Shown one piece after another: positions 1 to 7,834 of a DNA stretch of 64,000 bases. Source of the stretch: Sulfuricellaceae bacterium (lineage in GTDB: Bacteria; Pseudomonadota; Gammaproteobacteria; Burkholderiales; Sulfuricellaceae). Location of the stretch: positions 1 to 64,000 of the forward strand of contig JAUYFQ010000158.1 in NCBI GenBank assembly GCA_030690895.1, written 5' to 3'. Position 1 is the first letter of the stretch. Each line of letters opens with the position of its first letter. The notes beneath the pieces are model-generated. The model had not been told where the DNA came from and did not search any database. It saw only the letters and a list, made by a program, of their open reading frames with translations. Both the position numbers and the translations under genes were made by a program.

Positions 1-95
1 TTCTTCCTCGCCAATGGCCTCACTCTCCGAACGTGCGGTTGACGCCAAACCTCAAAACCTTACAATCCCCATAGGTTCCGCTCTCCGGTGGTTCA
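1..95 (+). other. left-edge DNA, possible tail of a gene cassette
   Basis: All three forward frames are open for a while from the window edge; one runs about 40 codons into the attC-like site that follows. In an integron the cassette gene would lie here, on the plus strand, just upstream of the site. I cannot tell which frame, if any, is coding, and I recognise no product. Confidence 0.2.
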
Positions 96-179
96 GTCCA
101 ACAAGGTTTATCTGCCGCCAATAAGGTCGCGGGTTTAACAGCTTTGGGCGGGGCGGTAGATAAACGCTATTCGTTAGGT
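96..179 (+). other. integron attC-like recombination site
   Basis: The segment opens with GTCCAAC, matching the RYYYAAC core (R''), and closes with GTTAGGT, matching GTTRRRY (R'). Between them, TTTATCTGCCGCC pairs with GGCGGTAGATAAA (one mismatch), giving the inner L''/L' arms of a foldable site about 84 bp long. This layout is that of integron attC sites. The inferred cassette direction is plus. No IntI gene is visible in the window, and the recombinase fragment further on belongs to another family. The call rests on layout only. Confidence 0.5.
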
Positions 180-250
180 TTTGGACTCTAATCATTGTTT
201 GGACGGGAGCATTTGTGGAAACGGCCAGCGATGTTCGTGGATATATTGCC

Positions 251-368
251 GGAAAAGGGCGGAAAAGGGGGCGGAAAAGGGGACGGAAAAGGGGACAGAT
301 TTATTTTCCATGCCCCCGCATCCTTTATTGGTCGAAATTTGGGGAATAAATAAATCCGTCCCCTTTTT
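251..368. repeat. REP-like palindromic repeat, copy 1
   Basis: Several short GGAAAAGGG-type direct repeats lead into GGGGACAGATTTATTTTCC, then about 35 bp, then the inverse arm GGAATAAATAAATCCGTCCC. The two arms form a long imperfect hairpin. Closely related copies occur at 1777-1870 and 2089-2170. Repeats with this core are commonly seen near REP-associated (RAYT-type) Y1 transposases, but no such transposase gene is in the window. Confidence 0.75.
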
Positions 369-418
369 AATCCCAAGCATGATTAAAGAGAATGACAGGT
401 AAAGCATCCGATTGGCGG

Positions 419-934
419 TCATAGTGATTTCCCATTTTGTGTATTTGTCTGATCTTGGCAACCCTGCTGCTCCCAAATTAGGTTAAGAAGCTCTGACATT
501 TGAAGGTTTTGATTGACTGGACACTGTGGGCATCCTTTTCTAGTTGGCGGATTAGTACAATGAAAACAGCCCTCCACGGTGGCCGAGGCGAATGACAACT
601 CCGATTCTAAACTAGCAAGCGACACGATTTGATTCTTAACTTGCGAGATCAATCGGTGGATAACCGCATGGACTTTGTGGCTGCTCTCCTCGCCGGTAGT
701 GCATTCACTTCTAATTGAGGCGAGTTCTTTGATGAGGCTAATCGGCAGACCCGAATGAGCCAATCGCAGAACGGCCTTGAACCGGGCAATGTCTTCCGTC
801 GAGTAGAGGCGCGTGCCGCCGGGTGTGCGGCACGCGGCGACCAACCCTTCTTCTTCGTAATAACGTAAGGCTCTTGGTGTGGTGCCCAGTAGGTCGGCGA
901 CCTCTCCGATTTTTTTTAGGTTATCCGCATCCAT
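419..934 (-). CDS. MerR-family regulator with C-terminal four-cysteine motif
   Basis: The 171-residue protein has an N-terminal winged-helix MerR DNA-binding domain (residues 7-75, with the typical RALRYYEEEGL segment), a dimerisation helix, and a cysteine-rich tail. The tail has C123-x2-C126 and C135-x2-C138, suggesting bound zinc, another metal or a cluster. This spacing differs from the SoxR iron-sulfur motif. Its ATG lies 5 nt after the stop of the small HMA-fold gene at 940-1167, so the two form an operon. The palindrome 1214-1227 in the upstream promoter is the likely operator, implying autoregulation. The effector is unknown; a metal or redox signal is inference. Confidence 0.85.
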   Translation of the reverse strand: MDADNLKKIGEVADLLGTTPRALRYYEEEGLVAACRTPGGTRLYSTEDIARFKAVLRLAHSGLPISLIKELASIRSECTTGEESSHKVHAVIHRLISQVKNQIVSLASLESELSFASATVEGCFHCTNPPTRKGCPQCPVNQNLQMSELLNLIWEQQGCQDQTNTQNGKSL

Positions 935-939
935 GTTGA

Positions 940-1167
940 CTAGCCGCCAATCAATTGTGCGTTGTAGCCGAAGGATTGAACCTTGGTCAGTAGTGTTGCT
1001 GTGCTGGCAACGTCGGGGTTGAAAGCGACAAGTAACAGGTGCTCTTTTCCTGGATTAAATCGAGGTGCAACCACCCCTTCGATTTGACGGACTGCTTCTT
1101 CCAAGGCGCTTCGCTGTTGTTCGTTTAGGGATTCGTTGATGTGAATCAAAATGTCGCTGATGTTCAT
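940..1167 (-). CDS. small HMA-fold-like protein without CxxC
   Basis: This 75-residue protein starts at ATG 1167, preceded by AAAGGAG at good spacing; an upstream in-frame ATG at 1203 lacks such a site. Its pattern (short strand, helix with LNEQQRSALEEAVRQIEGV, strand ending in LLLVAFNP, second helix, GYNAQLIGG end) resembles the ferredoxin-like fold of heavy-metal-associated domains. The metal-binding CxxC is absent, so it probably does not carry copper in the usual way. It is the first gene of a two-gene operon with the MerR regulator and may modulate or be controlled by it. Function unknown. Confidence 0.7.
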   Translation of the reverse strand: MNISDILIHINESLNEQQRSALEEAVRQIEGVVAPRFNPGKEHLLLVAFNPDVASTATLLTKVQSFGYNAQLIGG

Positions 1168-1207
1168 GATATTGCTCCTTTGTCGGTTTGCCGGTACGGG
1201 CAATATC

Positions 1208-1236
1208 TTTATATTACGTTAACGTAAGATAGTCAA
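1208..1236 (-). promoter_or_regulatory. MerR-type promoter with operator palindrome in spacer
   Basis: On the minus strand TTGACT (1231-1236) and TATAAA (1208-1213) are 17 bp apart. The spacer is filled by the perfect 14-bp palindrome TTACGTTAACGTAA (1214-1227). Operators between -35 and -10 are typical of MerR-family control. It drives the HMA-like gene and merR. The 17-bp spacing is shorter than the 19-20 bp of classical MerR-activated promoters. Confidence 0.7.
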
Positions 1237-1421
1237 GTGTGCGCGAATGCCTAGTGGAGCTAAGGGGCGCCGCGCTTTTGCGGCGTCCCGCTTGAGCGCA
1301 GGGTTGGACGAAGCCGCTACGCGGAGGAGTCGCCTTACCGAGCCACACGACATATTCTGCACCTTCATTCCCTCGTTGCTGAGGGGTTTGATTGTGCAAT
1401 ATTTCGTGAGGATAAACCAGC

Positions 1422-1803
1422 ATGACCACCACCCCCTGCCGAGCACTTCGACCGGCAATACCAAACCCATCTCAAGCACCTCAAGCTCAAGGGGCTGCAA
1501 CCCAAGACCATCGACGCCTACGCCCGCGCCATCCGGCGCCTGGGCGGATACTTCGCCCACCAGATCGACGACCTCACCGAAGCCCAACTGACCGACTATT
1601 TCAGCGACCTGATCGAGAGCCACTCCTGGAGCGCGGTCAAACTTGACCTGTATGGCCTGAAGTTCTACACCACCCACGTCCTGCACAAACCCTGGGCAAT
1701 GCCCCACCTGATCAAACCGCCCAAGACCCAGCGGCTGCCCGACATTGTCACGGTCGACGAAGCCCAGCAACTCTTTGAAAAGGGGACAGATTTATTTTCG
1801 TGA
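1422..1803 (+). pseudogene. truncated, frameshifted tyrosine recombinase of IS91-type element
   Basis: From 1441 the reading frame encodes EHFDRQYQTHLKHLKLKGLQ and then a SAM-like core-binding domain (THLKHLKLKGLQPKT, YFSDLIESHSWSAV, RLPDIVTVDEAQQLF). This is the N-terminal part of the integrase-like protein that accompanies some IS91-family transposases. The matching start ATG at 1422 is in another frame, so about one base was gained or lost near 1440. The frame runs directly into a REP-like repeat at 1777 and stops at 1801-1803. The catalytic domain with the R-H-R-Y residues is missing entirely, so the gene is dead. Confidence 0.75.
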
Positions 1804-1870
1804 AAAGGCGTGAAAAGGGGACAGATTTATTTTCCATGCCCCCGCATCTTAATTGGTCGAACCAATAAAG
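1777..1870. repeat. REP-like palindromic repeat, copy 2 (two tandem arms)
   Basis: GAAAAGGGGACAGATTTATT occurs twice here (1777 and 1812), separated by TGAAAAGGCG, followed by the CATGCCCCCGCAT stretch shared with copies 1 and 3 and a short GGTCGAACC ending. The repeat replaces the rest of the recombinase gene. From 1871 to 2088 there is no gene: AT-rich DNA and a (CTTGTT)n/T-rich low-complexity stretch at 2038-2085. Confidence 0.75.
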
Positions 1871-2088
1871 TCAGACTCGATTGATCGTATCAGATTGATT
1901 ACAAAACTTTTTTGTCAGTTTTGGCTGCTATATGATTTATTAAAGACTATTGCATTAACCATGAATAATCAAGCCGACTGTTAAAGCTTGAAAATTCAGT
2001 TCAACCACGGGACGTGCGGGAAAATTCACTCCACAGTTCTTCTTGTTCTTGTTCTTGTTTTTTGTTGTTTTTTTGTTTTTTTTGTATT

Positions 2089-2170
2089 AAAAGGGGACGG
2101 ATTTATTTTCCATGCCCCCGCATCCTTTATTGGTCTAAATTTGGGGAATAAATAAATCCGTCCCCTTTTT
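2089..2170. repeat. REP-like palindromic repeat, copy 3
   Basis: AAAAGGGGACGGATTTATTT at the left end and AAATAAATCCGTCCCCTTTT at the right end are inverse arms flanking the same CATGCCCCCGCATCCTTTAT core as copy 1. It directly follows the T-rich stretch and ends about 130 bp before the toxin-antitoxin promoter. The stretch 2171-2296 carries an open frame continuous with the antitoxin, but with no good start, so I do not call it coding. Confidence 0.75.
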
Positions 2171-2296
2171 CAGCAGCTGATGGCAGCGCCCGCCCACGGC
2201 AATCAGCCGACGAAATCGCCGCCATATACAGGGATATTTAGATTCACGCCTGACGAGGCAGTGCCAGGGGCTGTCACTTTAATTTTTTTCGACCAC

Positions 2297-2325
2297 TTGC
2301 ATCCATTTCCGTACTCGACGATAAT
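2297..2325 (+). promoter_or_regulatory. sigma-70-type promoter of toxin-antitoxin operon
   Basis: TTGCAT (2297-2302) and GATAAT (2320-2325) are exactly 17 bp apart and lie about 30 bp before the antitoxin ATG. RHH-type antitoxins usually repress their own promoter, so this is the expected control point. Confidence 0.55.
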
Positions 2326-2356
2326 TGCATCGCATCTGCAACGCAAAGGGGCATAC

Positions 2357-2617
2357 ATGAAAACAGCTACCATCCCATCGCTTCGCGTCGATCCAGCACT
2401 CAGATTGGCGGCAGAAAGCGTGTTGCAACAGGGCGAGAGTCTATCGAGCTTCGTAGAACAATCTCTACGGGTCAATATCCAGCGTCGTCATGTTCAACAG
2501 GAATTTCTTGCGCGCGGGCTAGCTTCACGCGACGAAGCCAGACAAAGCGGAGAGTATTTTTCCGCCGAAGATGTCTTGCTGGCGCTCGATGGCATACCCG
2601 TCAAGCCAAGTGAATGA
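2357..2617 (+). CDS. antitoxin of RelE/ParE-type system, RHH-like
   Basis: The 86-residue protein begins MKTATIPSLRVDPALR, typical of small ribbon-helix-helix or YlcI/YnfO-like antitoxins. A short beta strand comes first, then two helices (LRLAAESVLQQGESLSSFVEQSLR) for operator binding, and a C-terminal arm that would cover the toxin. The ATG at 2357 follows AAAGGGG; the open frame continues upstream but without a convincing start. Its last codon overlaps the toxin start (ATGA), which couples their translation. Confidence 0.8.
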   Translation: MKTATIPSLRVDPALRLAAESVLQQGESLSSFVEQSLRVNIQRRHVQQEFLARGLASRDEARQSGEYFSAEDVLLALDGIPVKPSE

Positions 2618-2913
2618 GTTACCAAATTCGCTTCACCCGTGCTGCCAAGAAAGACTTGTTGCGGCTGTACGGTTTTCTGCTGAAACGTGACCCGGAATCC
2701 GCCAAGAGGGCGCGAGTTGCGATAGAAAAAGGTATAGGACTGCTGCGTGACTTTCCCTTCACCTGCCGCAAGGCCACGCCGGATGACCCTTTTCTGCGTG
2801 AACTGGTTATCCAGTTTGGGTCTGCCGGTTATATCGCCCTATTTGAAATAGAGGGTAGTGAAATGCTTACGATTCTGGCGGTACGCCACCAGAGGGAAGA
2901 TGACTATCACTGA
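2614..2913 (+). CDS. RelE/ParE-family toxin
   Basis: The 99-residue protein has the RelE/ParE layout: YQIRFTRAAKKDLLRLYGFL helix pair, middle strand with LLRDFPFTCRK, LRELVIQFGSAGYIALFEIE, and the C-terminal ILAVRHQREDDYH strand. Members either cleave ribosome-bound mRNA or poison gyrase. The AVRHQREDDY ending is closer to ParE-type sequences, but the target cannot be decided from sequence. It overlaps the antitoxin by 4 nt. 2914-3124 downstream holds no gene. Confidence 0.85.
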   Translation: MSYQIRFTRAAKKDLLRLYGFLLKRDPESAKRARVAIEKGIGLLRDFPFTCRKATPDDPFLRELVIQFGSAGYIALFEIEGSEMLTILAVRHQREDDYH

Positions 2914-3124
2914 TTTGGATTCAACGCAGATATAAGTAATCAAGGGGTAAGGTGGAGAACAGACATACCATGGCAGGACGACACAGGATGCCTGCGCACC
3001 CGACAAATACCCCATTCTGGCTTTTTATAGTGGCGATTGTGGTCGGGGCTCCATTGAGCCCCTCACCTCGCAGCCTGATCGATAATCTGGGATAATCTCC
3101 CGCTTTCCCTTGCACCGCTTCGCC

Positions 3125-6100
3125 ATGCTGCCTCACCTGTCTCTCCCTTTACCAGGCCAACGCACTCGCCTTTCCGGCTTGTACGGTTCCAGCGATGCGC
3201 TGACGCTTGCTCGCCTGGCGAAACAACACCGACCACTGGTGATCCTGACCGTGTCTGCCGGGGATGCGCAGCGTTTGCGTGACGAGATTCCCTGGTTTGC
3301 GCCGGACTTGTCGGTGCATTTGCTGCCGGATTGGGAAACCTTGCCCTATGACCAGTTTTCACCGCATCAGGATCTGGTGTCGGAGCGGCTGGCAACTTTG
3401 TATGAGGTTTCGCATAAATCCTGCGATGTGCTGATTGTGCCGATCACGACGGCCTTGTGCCGCTTGCCGCCACGCGAGTTTTTGGCGGCGCATACGTTTT
3501 TCCTCAAGCAGGGCGCCAACCTGGATCTGGATGCCTTGCGCCAGCAAATGACGCTGGCCGGTTATCAGCATGTCACGCAGGTGCTCTCGCCGGGCGAATA
3601 CTCGGTGCGCGGCGGGCTGGTGGATTTGTTCCCGATGGGGAGCGCGGTGCCTTATCGTCTGGATTTGTTCGACCAGGAGATCGAGGGGATTCGCACCTTT
3701 GACGTGGACACGCAGCGGAGCATTTACCCGGTCAAAGAAGTTCGTCTGCTCCCGGCACGTGAATTTCCACTGGATGAGGCCGGGATAAAACTGTTCCGGC
3801 AGAATTTCCGTGACCAGTTTGAAGGCGACCCCTCCCGTAGCCCCCTTTACAAGGATGTCAGCCACGGGCTCGCACCGCTGGGGATCGAGTATTACCTGCC
3901 GCTATTTTTCGAGCAGACGGCCACGCTGCTGGATTATCTGCCGGAATCGGCCTTGCTTTGCCTGCACCAGGACATTGAAGGCGCGGCACAGCACTTCTGG
4001 CTGGAGACACGCTCGCGCTACCGACTGCTGAGCGGCGACCCCAAACGGCCTTTATTGCCGCCGGAAAATCTGTTTCTCCCTGTGGATGCCTTTTTTGGCG
4101 CGATTCGTCCTTTTGCACGACTGGAAATTCGTGCCGAGCCAGAAACGGCGCCTGCGACAACCGCTATCCCGCCAGTGCAGGTGGATAGACGCGCCGAGCG
4201 GCCTATCGAAAAACTGGCGCAATTTGTGCAGGCATTCGATGGTCGCATCCTGTTGCTGGCCGAGAGTCTGGGTCGGCGCGAAACCATGCTGCAATATCTG
4301 GCGGAACACGGCCTCAAACCTGCCTTGTGCGACAATTTCGCGCAATTCGAATCCGCTCCGGATCGACTCATGCTGGGCGCGGCACCCTTGCATAATGGCT
4401 TCGTATTTGAGTCCTCGCTGGCAATCATTACCGAAACCGAGCTTTACGCCTCCCAGGTTCGTCAGGCGCGCCGGCGCGATAACGCGCGCAAGAGCAATGT
4501 CGAAAACATGCTGCGCGACTTGTCCGAGTTGCGGATTGGCGATCCGGTCGTGCATGAGCAGCACGGTATCGGACGTTACCGTGGCTTGGTCAATCTCGAT
4601 CTGGGCGAAGGCGATACCGAATTTTTGCTGCTGGAATATGCGGGGGAAGACAAGCTGTATGTCCCGGTTTCCGATCTTCATGTCATCAGCCGCTACAGCG
4701 GGGCGAATCCAGACTCCGCGCCGCTGCACAAGCTGGGCGGAGGACAGTGGGAGAAAGCCAAACGCCGTGCCCGCCAGCAGGCGCGCGACACGGCAGCCGA
4801 GCTGCTGAATCTCTACGCGCAACGCGCGGCGCGAACGGGGCATTCGTTCAAGCTATCGCCGCAGGATTACGAAGCCTTCGCAGCCGGATTTGCTTTTGAA
4901 GAAACGCCGGATCAGGCCAGCGCCATTCAGGCTGTCATCGAAGACATGATTTCCGGCAAACCGATGGACAGGCTGGTTTGTGGCGATGTCGGTTTTGGCA
5001 AGACGGAAGTCGCCCTGCGTGCGGCCTTCGTGGCCGTGGCCGATGGCAAGCAGGTGGCGATTCTGGTGCCGACCACCCTGCTGGCGGAACAGCATTTCAA
5101 CAACTTTACCGACCGCTTTGCCGACTGGCCGATCAAAATCGCCGAACTCTCGCGCTTTCGTACCGCCAAGGAGCAAACCCTGTCGCTCAAGGAACTGGGC
5201 GCGGGCAGCATCGACATCGTGATCGGCACCCACAAGCTGATTCAGAAAGATGTCAAATTCAAGAATCTCGGCCTGGTCATCGTGGATGAGGAGCACCGTT
5301 TCGGCGTGCGCCAGAAAGAACAGCTCAAGGCTCTGCGCGCCGAGGTGGACGTGCTGACGCTGACCGCCACGCCGATCCCACGCACGCTTTCCTTGTCTTT
5401 GGAAGGACTGCGCGACTTTTCCGTCATTGCCACTGCGCCGCAGAAGCGCCTGGCGATCAAGACCTTTGTCGCGCCTTACTCTGACGGCGTGATCCGCGAG
5501 GCAGTGTTGCGCGAACTGAAACGCGGCGGGCAGATCTATTTTCTGCACAACGAGGTGGAAACCATCCTCAACATGCAGGAAAAGCTCGTAAAACTCCTGC
5601 CCGAAGCGCGCATCGAGGTCGCACACGGCCAGTTGCGCGAGCGTGAGCTCGAACATGTGATGCGCGATTTTTATCACCAGCGTTTCAATGTCCTGCTCTG
5701 CACGACCATCATTGAAACCGGCATCGACATCCCGACCGCCAACACCATCATCATGAACCGTGCGGACAAGTTTGGCCTGGCGCAACTCCACCAGTTGCGC
5801 GGACGGGTCGGGCGCTCGCACCATCAGGCCTACGCCTATCTGCTCACCCCCGGTGACGTGGAAGCCCTCACGCCGCAGGCCAAGAAACGCCTGGATGCCA
5901 TCCAGATGATGGAAGAACTGGGCTCAGGGTTTTATCTCTCCATGCATGATCTGGAGATTCGGGGGGCGGGCGAAATTCTCGGCGATTCGCAAAGCGGCGA
6001 GATGCTGGAGATTGGTTTTTCCCTCTACTCCGACATGCTCAATCAGGCGATCAAAGCGCTCAAGGACGGCACAGAACCCGATCTCGTGCAACCACTGGCG

Positions 6101-6532
6101 GTGACGACCGAGATCAATCTGCACACCCCCGCCCTGCTGCCCAAGGACTATTGCGGCGACATCAACCAGCGCTTGACGCTTTACAAGCGTCTGGCCAACT
6201 GCGCCTCGCTGGACGATCTGGATCATTTGCACGAAGAGCTGATCGACCGCTTCGGCCTGCTGCCGGAAGCGGCCAGCGCCTTGCTGGAATCCCACCGCCT
6301 GCGCATTCTTGCCAAGCCGCTTGGGATACTGAAAATCGATGCCAGCAGTGAAGCCATCGTGGTGCAGTTCGTCCCCAACCCGCCGATCGAGCCTGCTAAA
6401 ATCATCGAATTCATCCAGAAGCAGCCTGGCTGCAAACTGGCTGGGCAGGACAAGCTGCGCGTCAGCGCCCCCTTTCCGGATATCGAACAGCGCGCCGTTT
6501 TCCTCAAACAATTTTTCAAAAAACTGCAATAA
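3125..6532 (+). CDS. mfd: transcription-repair coupling factor Mfd
   Basis: Mfd removes RNA polymerase stalled at DNA lesions and recruits UvrA. The 1135-residue protein has the full order: UvrB-like N-terminal region, CarD-like RNA-polymerase-interacting domain (about 472-565, beginning GDPVVHEQHGIGRYRG), RecG-type translocase with Walker A GDVGFGKTE near residue 620 and DEEH box, TRG motif, and C-terminal TRCF domain. Start ATG 3125 gives MLPHLSLPLPGQRT; a TTG at 3110 in frame is less likely. Length is normal for the family. A DUF1015 gene follows 9 nt later and is probably co-transcribed. Confidence 0.97.
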   Translation: MLPHLSLPLPGQRTRLSGLYGSSDALTLARLAKQHRPLVILTVSAGDAQRLRDEIPWFAPDLSVHLLPDWETLPYDQFSPHQDLVSERLATLYEVSHKSCDVLIVPITTALCRLPPREFLAAHTFFLKQGANLDLDALRQQMTLAGYQHVTQVLSPGEYSVRGGLVDLFPMGSAVPYRLDLFDQEIEGIRTFDVDTQRSIYPVKEVRLLPAREFPLDEAGIKLFRQNFRDQFEGDPSRSPLYKDVSHGLAPLGIEYYLPLFFEQTATLLDYLPESALLCLHQDIEGAAQHFWLETRSRYRLLSGDPKRPLLPPENLFLPVDAFFGAIRPFARLEIRAEPETAPATTAIPPVQVDRRAERPIEKLAQFVQAFDGRILLLAESLGRRETMLQYLAEHGLKPALCDNFAQFESAPDRLMLGAAPLHNGFVFESSLAIITETELYASQVRQARRRDNARKSNVENMLRDLSELRIGDPVVHEQHGIGRYRGLVNLDLGEGDTEFLLLEYAGEDKLYVPVSDLHVISRYSGANPDSAPLHKLGGGQWEKAKRRARQQARDTAAELLNLYAQRAARTGHSFKLSPQDYEAFAAGFAFEETPDQASAIQAVIEDMISGKPMDRLVCGDVGFGKTEVALRAAFVAVADGKQVAILVPTTLLAEQHFNNFTDRFADWPIKIAELSRFRTAKEQTLSLKELGAGSIDIVIGTHKLIQKDVKFKNLGLVIVDEEHRFGVRQKEQLKALRAEVDVLTLTATPIPRTLSLSLEGLRDFSVIATAPQKRLAIKTFVAPYSDGVIREAVLRELKRGGQIYFLHNEVETILNMQEKLVKLLPEARIEVAHGQLRERELEHVMRDFYHQRFNVLLCTTIIETGIDIPTANTIIMNRADKFGLAQLHQLRGRVGRSHHQAYAYLLTPGDVEALTPQAKKRLDAIQMMEELGSGFYLSMHDLEIRGAGEILGDSQSGEMLEIGFSLYSDMLNQAIKALKDGTEPDLVQPLAVTTEINLHTPALLPKDYCGDINQRLTLYKRLANCASLDDLDHLHEELIDRFGLLPEAASALLESHRLRILAKPLGILKIDASSEAIVVQFVPNPPIEPAKIIEFIQKQPGCKLAGQDKLRVSAPFPDIEQRAVFLKQFFKKLQ

Positions 6533-6541
6533 GGAACCCTC

Positions 6542-7783
6542 ATGCCCCACCTGATCCGCCCTTTTCCCGGCTTGCGCCCCGCGCCTGGACGCGAGACAGA
6601 AATCGCCGCCCCGCCCTACGACGTGCTCTCCACCCGCGAAGCACGCGAGCGTGTGACGGGAAAACCGTGGAGCTTTCTGCATATTTCCAAACCAGAAATT
6701 GATTTACCGCCAGAGACCGATCCCTACGCACCTGAAGTGTATGCCAAGGGAGCCGAAAATCTGGCCAAAATGCTGACTGCCGGACTGTTGTCGCAAGACG
6801 ACGCGCCCTGCTACTACGCCTACCGCATCATCATGGGCGCGCACAGCCAGACCGGTTTGGTGGCAGCGGCATCGGTAGCGGACTACGACACCAACCGCAT
6901 CCGCAAACACGAATTCACCCGCCCGGACAAGGAAGATGACCGGGTGCGCCAGATCGATGCACTGAACGCCCAGACCGGCCCGGTATTGCTGGCTTACCCC
7001 ACCGCGCCAGAAGTCGACGCCATCCTCGCGCAAGCGGGCGCAGGCAAACCTGATGCCGATGTCACGGCGGATGACGGCATTCGCCATCAGATCTGGGTGA
7101 TTCGGGATAGCGACGCCATCCATCAATTGACCGCAGCATTCGACAATATGAAAGCCATCTACATCGCGGATGGACACCATCGCTCGGCATCCGCTTCCCG
7201 CATTGCGGCGGCTCGCAAGGCTGTCAATCCTGCGCATACGGGCGATGAAAACTACAATTATTTTTTGAGCGTGATTTTTCCGCATCATGAAATGAAAATC
7301 ATGGATTACAACCGCGTCATGACCGATCTGAATGGGCTGGACAAGGCGCAGTTTCTGGGGAAGATTGCCGAGAATTTTGCTGTTGAAAAGCAGGTGGGAC
7401 AATTCAAGCCCGCTCAAACGGGTGAGTTTGGCATGTATCTGGACAAGCAGTGGTATCGACTGACCGTCCCAAAAAACCTGATCCCGTCGAACGACCCAGT
7501 GGCCAGACTGGATGTCAGTTTGCTACAAAATCACCTGATCGCACCCATTCTGGGCATCAACGACCCGCGACGCGACAAGCGAATTGATTTCGTGGGGGGA
7601 ATTCGCGGCCTGGCAGAACTGGAAAAGCGCGTGGATAGCGGGGAAATGGCGCTTGCCTTCGCGCTCTTTGCCACGCGGATGGAAGACCTGATGGCCGTGG
7701 CGGATGCAGGAGAAGTCATGCCGCCAAAATCCACCTGGTTCGAGCCAAAACTGGCGGATGGACTGGTTTCACATCAGTTGTGA
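6542..7783 (+). CDS. DUF1015 family protein
   Basis: The 413-residue protein has the conserved DUF1015 features: N-terminal IRPFPGLRPAPGRETEIAAPPYDVLS, a central IADGHHRSASA motif near residue 218, and the RIDFVGGIRG motif. The family is widespread and has been linked by genomic context to serine or small-molecule phosphate metabolism, but its reaction is not settled in my knowledge. The HH pair in the DGHHR motif suggests a metal or phosphate site. It lies 9 nt after mfd, and a hairpin terminator shared with the convergent ppiD follows. Confidence 0.85.
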   Translation: MPHLIRPFPGLRPAPGRETEIAAPPYDVLSTREARERVTGKPWSFLHISKPEIDLPPETDPYAPEVYAKGAENLAKMLTAGLLSQDDAPCYYAYRIIMGAHSQTGLVAAASVADYDTNRIRKHEFTRPDKEDDRVRQIDALNAQTGPVLLAYPTAPEVDAILAQAGAGKPDADVTADDGIRHQIWVIRDSDAIHQLTAAFDNMKAIYIADGHHRSASASRIAAARKAVNPAHTGDENYNYFLSVIFPHHEMKIMDYNRVMTDLNGLDKAQFLGKIAENFAVEKQVGQFKPAQTGEFGMYLDKQWYRLTVPKNLIPSNDPVARLDVSLLQNHLIAPILGINDPRRDKRIDFVGGIRGLAELEKRVDSGEMALAFALFATRMEDLMAVADAGEVMPPKSTWFEPKLADGLVSHQL

Positions 7784-7789
7784 TGCCGC

Positions 7790-7823
7790 GTGAAGGGTGA
7801 AATTTTTTCACTTCACCCTTCAC
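7790..7823. terminator. bidirectional hairpin between DUF1015 gene and ppiD
   Basis: GTGAAGGGTGAA (7790-7801) and TTCACCCTTCAC (7812-7823) form a perfect 12-bp stem with a T-rich loop, located exactly between two convergent genes. Confidence 0.65.
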
Positions 7824-7834
7824 ATTTTACGATC

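Noticed and set aside
1219-1770. 183-codon open frame on the minus strand
   Set aside because: It is antisense to the recombinase fragment; the plus-strand frame gives recognisable recombinase sequence.
1990-2030. sequence resembling one end of the MITE-like element (TTCAACCACGGGACGTGCGGG)
   Set aside because: Only about 20 bp match loosely and there is no second end, so I do not call it a third copy.
2180-2356. N-terminal extension of the antitoxin frame
   Set aside because: It would run through the predicted promoter and lacks a ribosome site; ATG 2357 gives a normal antitoxin N-terminus.
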